Part shown: piece by piece, positions 9,850 to 19,800 of the stretch
Position numbering within the stretch: the first letter of the stretch is position 1
How the letters are laid out: each line of letters starts with the position of its first letter
Assembly (NCBI GenBank): GCA_039621445.1
Contig: CP154954.1
Span: forward strand, 22,022,954 to 22,086,953
DNA: 64,000 nucleotides
Source: Euglena gracilis
Taxonomy: Eukaryota; Euglenida; Euglenophyceae; Euglenales
Direction of reading: 5' to 3'
Program-made: the position numbers and the translations under genes
Notes under the pieces: model-generated
What the model was told of the DNA's origin: nothing
What the model saw: only the letters and a program-made list of their open reading frames with translations
Databases searched by the model: none

Positions 9850-11299
9850 CCTTCAGGTCTATTTTTGCAGCCCAGTGGCCTTTTTCCAAAACTGGAAAAA
9901 TGTGCTGGATATGATCCAGCTTGAAGGGTTTTACTTGAAACTGCTGATTTAATTCTCTGCAGTCGCTGATCATTCTCCATTTGGTTGTTCCCCCTTCTGG
10001 TTTCGAAATTAGAAACCATGGGATTAAATGCTGGGTTTCTGAATCCCAAACTCGTTTTATTGACCCAGTTTTTTCGTAATCCAGCAGGATTTTTTCTGCC
10101 TGGTTCAGGTCCAGGTTGGCTCTGGGTTTTGGGTGGGTGGACAATTTTGGGGGATTTACCCAGGGGGGTTGGATTCCACTCTTGATCAATTGACATGTTG
10201 CCTGGGGGGCATGTTTTGACCACCATTTTAGACTTTTGTGAAGTCTTTGGTACAGGGGGGTATCTTCCCATTTTTCCTCCATGGAATTTATTTTCCCAAT
10301 TAGATGATTTTCTGGGTGCTGGGTGGGGGGTGTTGGACATTGCACCCCTGGTGTGAATTGAGCATTCTGCAAAGGTGTTTGGGGGGGTGTGCATGCTCTG
10401 CTCACAAACTCTTTGATCCTCCACTTTGTTGTTGGTGTTGTCAATTGACATACCATAGGGGCCCCTTTTTGGGTCTCCCCCTTGTTTTGACTTGCCCCTG
10501 CCATGGGCACTGAAGAATGAACTTGAGGGGGGGTGGCCCCCTTGTCCTCCATGGCCCCTTCTGGGGCATCCTCCTGAGCCTGCTTGAATAAAATATTGAA
10601 ATCCCCTGCTGGGGGACAGCTTTTTAGCTTCTGGGGGTTCTCCCCTTCTGATATTCGATGGCCCCAGTGGCCTTGATGATAATTCTGGCCCCACTGGCCC
10701 TCTGGAAATTTTGATAGTCTCCATTGACTTCTCTCTGATCTTGGGCGCCATGCCCATTGAAAATCTTGGGGGGCCTCTGTGGGCCATTCCTTTTCCCCTG
10801 ATGGGGTTTGTGATGAAGAAATGGTTGGGGGGGTGTTGTGGACCTGTCCTGCCCCTGCCACTGGGCATTTGTTTGTGGAATCGGCCACCCTGGCCTTGGT
10901 ATTGTTGGCCACACTGGCCTTTGTTCCATCGGCCACCATGGCCATTGCTGTTTTGGCCGCCCTGGCCCAGCTTGCTGTTGTGGCCGCCCTGGCCCAGCTT
11001 GAACACGGTATTGGTGTAACTGGCATAATGTTGGCCCCAATGGCCCTGGATCCAATGGCCATAGTGGCCCGCTGGTCGTTGCTTCTGCCCCTTTCGAGGT
11101 CTTCTGACCACTGTCTGCCAGGGTCCGTGGCCATCACTTTGGGGGGTTTGAGTTCTGGAAATTTCTGTGGGGGAAATTTCTTTTGGGGAAGGGGCAGCCA
11201 CGGCTCGCCACAGTTAAACCGCGTCGTCAGGTTGTCCAGCTTCTGCTGCTGCTGCTGCCCCTTGAAGTTCTCCAGCGCTGTGCTTCTTTGAAGTTGCAT
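9850..11299 (-). pseudogene. DIRS-like retroelement fragment: Gag-like region and start of RT
   Basis: Read on the minus strand, the N-terminal half is a Gln/Gly/His/Trp-rich, Gag-like low-complexity region that is open in two frames. The C-terminal half shows LHKSLKWWSKHAPQ, LISKPEGGTTKWRMISDCRE, LNQQFQVKPFKLDHIQ and AAKIDLK. These match RT blocks up to the first catalytic-aspartate region (xIDLK), in the style of DIRS-type elements. Right after IDLK, at about 9850, RT similarity stops and C-rich DNA follows, so the palm with YxDD is missing. It is a dead 5' fragment of an element different from the Ty3 copies. A short tandem duplication (CGCCCTGGCCCAGCTTG) occurs near 10959-11000. Confidence 0.6.
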
Positions 11300-11693
11300 C
11301 TTGCATTGAATTCTTTCGAAATGTCAACAACTTTTGATTTGAATTTCTGCACGAGCGTGAATTTCTGGATAGTTTGTATCGATTGATTGACTTCTTCTTT
11401 TCTCAATTGGTGAAGTCTTCGAAGTTCCTGTCTTCTGGGTGTCGAAGGGCAATTTAGGAATCAGCCAACTCCGGCGAAAAAAGGCACTAAGCAGGGACTC
11501 CTAACCCGACGCACCAAAACAAGGTCTTTGTGCTTCGCCCTCGGTGTCCCTTCCTCCCTGGTCGGTTTTCCTCGAGGGAGTACGAAGCCCAGTGACTGCA
11601 ACCACCTATTTCACGTACAAAGATCTGCCATCCCTGCCTGCATATTCTCAATCAAGCGGCAGCCAACCTTCATTCCCAGCTCCCTCCTAGTTG
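11300..11693. other. Gene-free stretch
   Basis: I see no supportable gene. CCGGCGAAAAAAGGCAC at about 11470 also occurs near 9819, so the two flanks of the DIRS-like fragment share a short direct repeat. Confidence 0.5.
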
Positions 11694-11855
11694 CCCCCCC
11701 CCCGACCAAACGCCCCGGGGAATTCACCCCCCCCCTAACTGACTGCCCGGGGGAGATTCTGTGCTGACGCACCCCTGAATTGACGATACCCCCCCCCTAA
11801 TTGACCAAAAGGGAGTTCCCGTGAGAGGTCCCACGGTCAATTGGGGAGGTGGTAG
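11694..11855 (+). repeat. C-tract/TAATTGAC hairpin repeat, copy 1
   Basis: Blocks of C(n)TAA(T/C)TGAC are followed by ATTGACC-AAAAGGG..., a CCGTG..CACGG inner stem and GGTCAAT closing the fold, then GGAGGTGGTAGGCA. The same order recurs at 14383-14590 with over 150 bp of similarity. Non-coding and MITE-like in form; no terminal target duplication is clear. Confidence 0.65.
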
Positions 11856-13048
11856 GCAGCTCCACTGAAAATCTGAAGCCCAACCAGTATGGTGGCAAAA
11901 AAAACAAAAAAACAAAACAGCGTGAGACGGTTTGGATCAGGCTGTCAGTACAACAGGACAACTCTGGGCAGTCGACTGACCCTATCAGGGGTTTTTTAAG
12001 ACCGGGGGGGGGGGTCCCCCCACCGCCCGGGGGGGGGGACCCACGAAAAATCGCGAAAAGTGCTCCGAAAAGTATATCCCACCCCCCTCCGGGACCGGGG
12101 GGGGGGCTCGGCCAGACCCACCCACCCCTTCCCCCCCCGGGGTCCAAATTTAAAAAAATCCCTGGACCCTATGATACTTGTTTCGCTCAAGGTCATCACC
12201 AAACCGGAAGTCAGGGTCATTCACTCTCGGGGAAAATGGAGAAATCATGAACAAACGAATACATGCTTCCCACAGTCAAGCTTTCACTTGGAGGTTCATT
12301 TCATGGGGGAAAATGACGCAACAGGGTCATTCAAAATTTTCTGAAGAGATGGATGATTGAATGGCGGCTGCCCAGTGCTGGAACCCAAAAGTGGGGAAGC
12401 TGGCTCGGACAGAGGCACCTGTTCAGGCACGCAATTTATCACCACACCAGAGGCACTGAACCAGTCATCACACCAGCGGTTGTTCCTTCAGGACAAAAGC
12501 AGCCACAAACCTCCAAAAATGGCTGTTTCGAAAATTTTGAAAATCGAAAAAAAGTAAAAAAAGGTTTCCCCGAGACGGGGAGTGGCGGTATCAACCTCCC
12601 CACCCACCACCCTGGCTGTTTGGGTGCGCTCTGAGGTGTGAGCAGCGATGGATGGTTGGGAAGCCTTGAAGGGGGGAGGTCGGGCCCCCGACACGGGGGG
12701 TCGGATGCCCCCTCCTACGTTGAAACTGAGGGGGGCCGAAAACTTTTCGATTTTATGGACAGGCAAAGTGACGGAAATCACGTCGAAACCGGTCAAAAAT
12801 CTCTGATTTTTCTTTGAAAATCAACTCAAAAATGCTCATTTTTGAACATTTTTTGGGGGGGAAATTCAAGCATTTTTTCTCATTTAATGCAATTTTTGTA
12901 CCTGTCAAGGCCCCTGCCAACATCTAGGACGGGGGGTGGTCCGGAACTGGGGGGGGGGGTGGTCCTGCCACCTCAGCCTCCAGGGTTGGTGGTCCTACCA
13001 CCCACCTCAAAACCGAAGGGCTTCCCATCATCCTGGTAATGTTGGGAT
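11856..13048. other. Gene-free stretch with G/C homopolymers
   Basis: G and C runs (12003-12050, 12085-12140, 12940-12960) alternate with ordinary sequence. There are two similar GGGTCATTCA segments near 12212 and 12324. I see no supportable gene or RNA. Confidence 0.5.
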
Positions 13049-13301
13049 CAGGCTTCTTTTTGAAGTCATCTGAACCCCCCTGGGGGGAGGTGGTGGGTGC
13101 GTGGGTCCGACGGGGGGGGGTCCCGCGCCGGAGGCGCTGGGTATACCTTTCCGGCGCGAAGCGCAGAAAATTTTAGTTGCCCCAGTCATTGCCTTTAACG
13201 GGCCCGATTTTGCGCGGGGTCCCCCCCCCAGGGGGTCCCGCGCCACCCTGGGTGGGTGGGGGGACCCCCCCTCTCCCCCAGGGGTCTCAAAAAGAAGCCT
13301 G
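13049..13301. repeat. Foldback with 15-bp perfect inverted ends
   Basis: CAGGCTTCTTTTTGA (13049-13063) is matched inverted by TCAAAAAGAAGCCTG (13287-13301). Just inside, CCCCCCTGGGGGG and CCCCCAGGGG extend the pairing. The interior is GC-rich with GGGTCCCGCGCC twice. It may be a small non-autonomous foldback element lying downstream of psbM. Confidence 0.5.
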
Positions 13302-13562
13302 GTTGGGATTCAATTGTGCACCATCCTGGTTCCTCAAGGGGGGTCCTCTGACTGAGGCTGAAAAGAAAAATGCTGTTTCTCATGTTTTAAGTACCCAAAA
13401 TGTTGCACATTTCGGCTTCTGCCACCCCTGGGAGGGGGCCCAACATGCTTCCAAAACTGGTCAGTACACATACCCGCTGGCAACACTTAAAGCCCTTTAT
13501 CTAGATGACGAACAAGTGCCTCCATTCCAGTTTCAAAAAAATACAGTGGAACTTATATGTGC
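13302..13562. other. Probable psbM 3' flank
   Basis: There is no gene on the minus strand. A plus-strand frame is open across here (13177-13665) with ordinary-looking amino-acid composition, but it runs antisense into psbM and has no family I know. Confidence 0.4.
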
Positions 13563-14305
13563 TCACTTCTGGTCCCTCCTCTTGGAGTACATCTCCACAC
13601 CTTCACCAGTCATTTCAACAACCATGTTTGCCCGCTTAATACCAGCAGCCTTGGAGCGGTCATAGTACTCCTGGTTGTTCCCACCAGATCCGATGTCTGG
13701 GTTGCCAGCAGTCTTCACGTACAGGATGACCAAGAAGAAGGTTGGCAGGGCAATGAACAGGGCTGTGGCGATTGGCGCCTGAGAGTTCGTCTGCATGGCC
13801 CAGGCGGGTTGGGCAGCCAACATTGTTGCAGCTGGAAGAGCACCCTTGGTGTACACATCCACGGGGGCTGAAAATGAGAGGGGGAACACATTTGTAAACG
13901 ACGCTCATACACACCAATGGTTGGAACACGCTGGACCGCTGCCTTGGCCTTGTATGCGATGGCCCCGACCAATGCACCGGTGGCAGCGGCAATGCCCGCA
14001 GCCCAGCCATTGACTCCCTGTGCCTGAGGAGCTGCGTAAACAGTCTCCACCATTTCGTCAACGGGAGCCTCCTCCACGGTGTTCACAGACATATCGTTGG
14101 TGGCGGCCATCTGGCTGATGGGGGCTTGCACCACTGCCGGCTGGAGAGTGGTCGCAACAGGGGCATAAAGGGTGGTCTCGGCGGAGCTGGAGAAGGCGAT
14201 GCCAGCGGTAACACCAACGGCCAAGGATGCAGTAGCAACCAAGGCAACCACAGCAGTGGTGCTCCACGCCTTGCCCTCCAAGTTCTGGTATCCAGCACGT
14301 TGCAT
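13563..14305 (-). CDS. psbM: Photosystem II reaction-centre protein M, nuclear precursor
   Basis: Two exons on the minus strand, 14305-13915 and 13867-13563, give 231 aa. I chose the ATG at 14305: it opens the first hydrophobic segment and follows a 5' stretch ending AAACAG. Residues 155-192 (MQTNSQAPIATALFIA, then LVILYVKT) match PsbM, the single-helix subunit at the PSII dimer interface in thylakoids. The leader is long: hydrophobic segment 17-38 ending GIAF|SSS, an acidic Ala/Pro/Val stretch, a second hydrophobic segment 98-117, and LPAATMLAAQPAWA just before the mature part, which looks like a thylakoid-type AxA cleavage site. After the core there is a charged tail of about 40 residues that cyanobacterial and plant PsbM lack. 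Calling it psbM rests on the core helix. Presequence processing is inference. Confidence 0.82.
13868..13914 (-). other. Phase-1 spliceosomal intron of psbM, 47 nt
   Basis: On the minus strand it starts GTGTGTATGAG at 13914 and ends CTCTCATTTTCAG at 13868. Removing it joins two frames so that the leader (…RVPTI) runs on into APVDVYTKG and PsbM. Without splicing, PsbM would be out of frame with any leader. Confidence 0.85.
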
Positions 14306-14382
14306 TTTTAAGTGGTCTGTTTGGGAAAACGTGGAGGAGAAATCCACTCAGTCACCTCTGCATCTTCCTAACCTGCGGTCAA

Positions 14383-14590
14383 ACGCCGCGGGGAAATTTT
14401 TTTCAACCCCCCCCCCCTAATTGACTGCCCGGGGGGATTCCGTTCCCAGCACCCCCTAATTGACGGTACCCCCCCCCTAATTGACCAACCCCCCCAAATT
14501 GAACCCCCCCCCCTAATTGACCAAAAGGGTGGTCCCGTGGAGAGGTCCCACGGTCAATTAGGGGGGGGGAGGTGGTAGGCATTTGCCACT
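14383..14590 (+). repeat. C-tract/TAATTGAC hairpin repeat, copy 2
   Basis: Five blocks of C(5-10)(T/A)AATTGA end in a perfect 16-bp inverted repeat: CCCCCCCTAATTGACC at 14507-14522 and GGTCAATTAGGGGGGG at 14552-14567. An inner CCGTGG..CCACGG stem lies between the arms. It is similar to 11694-11855 in the same orientation, so the pair brackets psbM. Confidence 0.7.
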
Positions 14591-15423
14591 CATGGCAGCC
14601 AAAATTGTCAGGCAGCGGATGGACTTCGAGTGCCTCGAACCCAAGGGCTAATGCCCCCCGGCGAGTTTAGCTCCACCGGCGAGAAACACACCAAAAAAAA
14701 GCTTTTTTGACCACCTTGGGTCCGCAGTGACCAAAGCAGAAAGTGGGCTTTGCTCATTTTCAAAGCGGAGGTGCCTTTTGCGGCGTCCTCCCTTTAACCC
14801 TCCCCTTCCCCTACGACGACATAACGTTGTTTTGTTAATACCTCTCACCTGACTCCAACGTCGTACAATTTGTAAACATTTTTCATAGAACGCCCCAATG
14901 AGTCCCCTCGGGATGACGTGGAATGCATATTTCTGATCCAACGGAGCACAATGTACATGAAGGTGCACGCCGGTTATATATGTTCGTCATCAGAAGTTGG
15001 AAGTTCTTCCGCCCTCCCACGGGGGGTATTCCAGGTTCGGACAAAATCTGATCGCTGTTTTCACAACTTTCATCTCGTTGTTGGTGCAAAACAAATTTTG
15101 TTGGCCAGAAGTTACCTATTGCCCAAATTGCACAGTGACACACAATCAGCCCCTGCTGATGACGCACTTCTGCAATATGTTTCACAGCAGAGAGCCTGCA
15201 CCCACAGAGCTAACAAAGCTCCCACAGAACCATAACGGACGGGACGAAACCAAGGTGGTGGTCTCGCCTCCTTCTCTCCTCTCCCTAACTGGCCTTTCTA
15301 CCCATCCGTGCATCACACTGCTGCGTTTCATTTCTCATTGAAAACAAAAACCACTTTCTACCAAACACGACGCGCTCATGACGACTCTTTTTGACCCTAG
15401 GTGCACATGACGTGTGCGGTACT
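14591..15423. other. Gene-free stretch upstream of the tandem array
   Basis: No supportable gene. A paired CCGGCGAG motif occurs at about 14658 and 14679. The last bases (GTGTGCGGTACT) run into the first 678-bp unit. Confidence 0.5.
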
Positions 15424-16101
15424 GTGTGCGGCAGACGGGAGATCCTACGGAGGTTGGTAGCCGGCGCGTAGTACCAAGCTTAGTATCGCTCGAGTAGCTT
15501 ATTCGCTAAGGTGCTGGGCTCACACGCGGGAGGTCGTGGGTTCGAGACCCAGGTCCCGCCGTGTGAGTCCTGAACGATCCCGTACGGGCAGAGGGCATAC
15601 CGCGGGGATCGTTCGGCGCGCGCAACTGCGCAAATGGACGAGACAGTGGCTGGCCGGACCATGTGCGCAGTTCCCCGGCTGAGGACGAGCCACGGCAAGT
15701 AGTATGAGCTGTCCCGTGGCCGTCCAACGGCGGGTGGTGACAACCAACGCAAACATGGTAGCAGGGGAACCCGTCTAATGCCACACGAACCGGGAAATCA
15801 CAGCCTGACCCCACGGCGCCCGGAAGGCGGAGGCGGACGCGCCGAGTCTAGGGCGACTGAAACTCCTACACCGTTCCAAAAGCCTCAAGCCGATGCTAAG
15901 GGGGACGCTCCAAGGCGGCAGAGCCCGTGGAAGTCGACAACACGTAAACTGCCGGCAATAGCAAACCCGAGCTGCAGGGGTCGGCGGCCTGGTGACGCAG
16001 TACTCGTGAGAAGCACTCAGCCAACTAGGGCCGTGTGAGGCATAACCCGAGCTGCAGGGTGACGCAAGAGGCTAGTGTAGTAAGGCTCTTGGGAGGGGAG
16101 T
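15424..16101 (+). repeat. 678-bp tandem repeat, unit 1 (uninterrupted)
   Basis: The unit starts GTGTGCGGCAGACGGG, and the same start recurs at 16102, 33639 and 42100. This is the only complete, uninterrupted unit in the window and shows the empty target site (GGGTTCGAGACCCAGG at 15538-15553). It is GC-rich, with no credible protein. It contains the tRNA-like segment annotated separately. The later units differ from it by few substitutions. Confidence 0.9.
15487..15560 (+). ncRNA. tRNA-like segment with Pol III A and B boxes
   Basis: An A-box-like TAGCTTATTCG (15495-15505) and a B-box-like GGTTCGAGACC (15539-15549) are about 34 nt apart, as in tRNA genes. The T-arm TGGG-TTCGAGA-CCCA is perfect, and CTCACAC could be the anticodon loop of a tRNA-Val(CAC) relative. 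The anticodon stem does not pair and no clean acceptor stem is seen, so it is not a functional tRNA. It resembles the head of a tRNA-derived SINE or a tRNA-related satellite. Confidence 0.5.
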
Positions 16102-16224
16102 GTGTGCGGCAGACGGGAGATCCTACGGAGGTTGGTAGCCGGCGCGTAGTACCAAGCCGAGTATCGCTCGAGTAGCTTATTCGGTAAGGTGCTGGGCTCA
16201 CACGCGGGAGGTCGTGGGTTCGAG
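16102..16224 (+). repeat. 678-bp repeat unit 2, left part
   Basis: The first 123 bp of the unit up to and including TCGAG (16220-16224), where the first LTR array begins. The unit resumes at 33084. Confidence 0.9.
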
Positions 16225-16655
16225 TGTGTACCAGGCAGCCATTCTGCCATGGCACTGTGTACCAGATACAATGGGATACGGCCTACAATCTGGCAACGGC
16301 CGGGCTGTACACATTGGCATGGTTAAACCATAGACAAAGAGAGAATCTCAGAGCTAGCGAAAGCTTAGCGAAAGTAACTGGTTCCTAATTCAAGGTTATT
16401 GGGTTTGGTGCTTTGCAATTCTGTTTTAGAATTCTGAGGGCGAAGTCCCATTTGAATACAAGTTTTCTTTCTTTCTTTTACAAAGCTCGAAAGAGCAAAA
16501 GTCACTTTCATATAAGGGACTGCGGTCCCACCAATTCTTCTGCTTGTGTGCTTTGCATTCAAAAGGGGAAAAGGGAAGCAAATTTTATTGTTACTCCCCC
16601 CACGGGCTTTTCGGGAGGAAAGCATAATTAGAAAAGCCGGGGTGGGACGTACACT
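16225..16655 (+). repeat. LTR 2 (5' outer LTR of array I)
   Basis: TGTGTACC…GTACACT, 431 bp. It carries a one-base deletion (ACCATAGAC near 16328-16335) shared only with the other two outer 5' LTRs at 33762 and 42223. All inner and 3' LTRs read CATAAGAC here. Confidence 0.93.
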
Positions 16656-16665
16656 TGGTAGCAGA
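16656..16665 (+). promoter_or_regulatory. Primer-binding site, copy A
   Basis: TGGTAGCAGA directly follows the LTR and is complementary to the 3' end of eukaryotic initiator tRNA-Met. The same site follows the LTR in the other five copies. Confidence 0.85.
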
Positions 16666-16708
16666 ATAGGTTTAACGGTCGAACGACCAAAGAAAAACTC
16701 AGAAAAAG

Positions 16709-16872
16709 GTGCGTACGCACAGGCGAGGTGTCTCAGTGGCACAAGTGGCTACGGCTGCATCACAAAGCCTCTGAGCCCCCGCCTTTGCTGACTTTTTTGG
16801 GTCTTTTCACACAAATTTTTACAATTTTTTACAATTTTTACGATTTTCACAAAAATTTTCCCAATTTTTCAG
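16709..16872 (+). other. Candidate leader intron, copy A
   Basis: AAAAAG|GTGCGT at 16709 is donor-like, and a T-rich run ending TTTTTCAG at 16872 is acceptor-like, 5 nt before the gag ATG. The style matches the psbM intron. It is present in all copies. Splicing is inferred from motif only. Confidence 0.35.
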
Positions 16873-16877
16873 CAGAA

Positions 16878-19800
16878 ATGCAAAGCGCACATGCGCACAC
16901 TGGAAACGCACCTATTAACTACGCTTTGTTAATAGGTTCGCTTCGTGGACTGCAGAATGCAGACGAAGTCGCTACGGCGACAGGAAAATTTTCCTTACAA
17001 GGGGCGGATGCCCAAGTCGCTTTAGCGACAGAAAAATTTTATCCACAAGGGGCGGATGCCCAAGCCGCTTCTGCGGTGGAAAAATTTTCCATACAAGGGG
17101 CGGACGCCCAAGCCGCTTCGGCGGTACCCCCCCCCCCCCCACAACTGGGTTTTCGAACCCAAACCGCATTAGCGGTGCCCCCCCCCCTACAACAAGCCGC
17201 TTCGGCGGTGCCCCCCCCCTCCAAGGGTCTTCGGACCCAAGCCGCTTCGGCGGTGCCCCTCCCTCCAAGGGTCTTCAGACCCAAGCCGCTTCGGCGGTGC
17301 CCCCCCCCTTCCAAGGGTCTTCGGACCCAAGCCGCTTCGGCGGTGCCCCCCCCATCCAAGGGTCTTCGGACCCAAGCCGCTTCGGCGGTGCCCCCCCCCT
17401 CCACGGGTCTACGGACCCAACCCGCATTCGCGGACCCACCTTTAAAACAGCCGCATTTGCGGTACAACATAACCCTACAATGGGTCTACGGAACCCCTCC
17501 GCTTCTGCGGAGTCTGACCCACAAGTGGGCAGAATGCCCGAACGGGACTGGCAATTAGTGCCTTTTGGCACCCAATTGCCAACAGAGCCCCCCCCTTACG
17601 AGGACGGGTTGGAAACACCTTGTTTTTTCAAACCCCCCAGCCCTACCACCGGTAAGCCCCATTCGGGACTTGCCCCCCCCTCCACAATTGGGAGAAATCC
17701 CAGAACTACCTTGGTCCGCTGAAATGCGGTTGGTGGTCCCATACACTGCCGGTGTCATTGTTCCTATGGAAAATGACCCCGAGGAAGACCGGGATTCGTT
17801 CTCCAGTAATACCGTTGAGCGCGTAGTCGCAAATTTACCGGAGAACCACCCACTACAACAGCAATTTCGACACATCGAAGCATGTGTCCAAAATTGCGCT
17901 AAAACACTGAACCAAGTCCTACAATTTGATGAAGACAGTCACAAGGCCGTTTTCGGCAAGCTGGACTTCCTTTGGCAATATATCCAAGAATTTGGACAAT
18001 TTTGCCAAAAGAATTTCAACTCCACTACAATGGACCTCCAGAACCTCCACCAAGGTTTTGACGCATTTTTGCGCGACACCTTGGTGCACAACTTCCAATA
18101 GGCACAAGAGACCTTCCAAACCGCGGAATCGCGGAATAACGCAAAATTTTCACATTTACAACAAAATCTACAACAATTGTTCACACAACTGGAAAACATT
18201 TCTTATACAATGCAAGAAATGCAGTCCCGCCTACAACAACGGAATAAAGCGCCTACGGGTGCGGAACTTGGCTCATATGTCTCATATGAGCAATTCTCAA
18301 CTTTGTCCAATGTTGTACAACAGTCCCAAGAACGCATTTTGCGTTTGGGTGATGAAAACGCGAGTTTTCATCAAAATTTTGCACAAATACGCGAAAACTA
18401 TGTACAAAGAGCTTTTGCTCAACAACTGGAAGAGCGGATTGCTCGTTTGGAACAAACTTCCTGCAAATGCGGTGAAGTTTCCCACAACTTGACCACATTG
18501 CACACTCAAGTGGCAGAAATCGCGCATCGGCAAGATTTCCTCCATGAAAAGTGGCAAAACGACATACAAAAACTTGAAACTGCTTCCAACGCCTTACAAA
18601 CCGCTACGGCGGAACTCCAATCCCGCGATGCGGTGATTCTTAGCTTACAAACCGCGAACGCGGAACTCCAAGACCGAGAAACGGTCATAATTACCATCCA
18701 AACCGCGAATGCAGACCTCCAAATTGCGTTTGCAGACCTGAAAACCGCTTTTGCGGAAGTTTCGGGACTACAAACTGCAATTGGGGACTTACAACGCCGC
18801 TTTGCGGAAACTTCCACAAAAAAATCCCAGTATGGGAGCATTACGATCCACTGTAACCAATTTGCACAATCAGTTACAAGCGGATGTGAACAAAATCGAA
18901 TCCGCGTTTGCGGATTTGCACAAACGGTGCAACGGTATTCAAAACTCAATTCCGGATATCACCGGCATTGAAACCGCACTTGCGGATTTGAATACCCAAC
19001 ACAAAACCTTACAATCCACCACTTCCCATTTACAAAAACGCGTACAAACACTTTCTACAAGGGTCTCCGGACTCCAACCATCCTCGGATGGACAAACGGT
19101 TCGCGAAGTCGAACTACCCCTTGATTTTCGCACATTTTACTACCAAATGCTTGCGAAAAATAAGGAAAACGTACAAGAATTTTGTGAAACCTTGATGAGG
19201 ACCAAAAATTCGGTCACCCAACAAGTTCTCACACTAAAACAACAATTTTCGGTGTTGGAGAACCGACTTTCTGCAATGATGGATGACAAAACCGCTGAAA
19301 ATGCGGTAGGGGTACCCCAACCCACGTTGGGTACCACAACCCCACAAACCGAGAATCGGTTGAACGCCCTTACAACCGCAATGGAAACTTTGGTTAAGCG
19401 GGTCCAATTCTTGGACACCACTTTCCCAAAGCTTTCAGTGGATTTTGACTCCATTGTTGACAAACTACCACTTTTGGATGAGTTACCCTCACACCGCAAA
19501 CGTATTAAGCGTTTGCAGGGTGATGTTGAACGAATTTCGGACCTTTTCCAAGTGGTTGGTTCATTGGAACAAAGTATCCAAGATTTTGCATTGAGTTTGG
19601 ATGAGATTCCTGCAAAATCCCGCAACCCCCCGCACTTTGCCCCTGAAAACCGTGTTTTCGGTGGTCAAAATGCAACTTCCAGCTCACAACGCGCTTTTCG
19701 CGCATCAACCGAAGCATCTTCGGATGCCCGACATCCAACTCGCGACTTTGTGCATCAAATTCGCGATTCGTTGGATGCCAATCCTTCCAAAAGCGCAGCA

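Noticed and set aside
9230-11299. A single 689-codon minus-strand gene
   Set aside because: Only the part above about 9850 has RT or Gag character. The rest is C-rich and minisatellite DNA, and a second frame is equally open, so openness here is not evidence of coding.
13177-13665. Plus-strand ORF with fairly normal composition, antisense to the psbM 3' end
   Set aside because: Its first third is G/C homopolymer DNA, it overlaps psbM exon 2 in antisense, and I recognise no family. Without transcript data I do not call it.
15487-15560. Functional tRNA-Val gene
   Set aside because: The T-arm and boxes are good but the anticodon stem does not pair and no acceptor stem is visible. I list it as tRNA-like only.
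15640-15720. Hammerhead- or HDV-like ribozyme in the 678-bp repeat
   Set aside because: CTGAGGACGAG recalls part of a hammerhead core, but the GAAA side and a paired stem III are missing. Not supportable.
16728-16877. Upstream start MSQWHKWL for Gag
   Set aside because: It lies in the leader between a donor-like and an acceptor-like site, and its sequence is T/A-rich leader. The ATG at 16878, right after TTTTTCAGCAGAA, is the better start in all copies.
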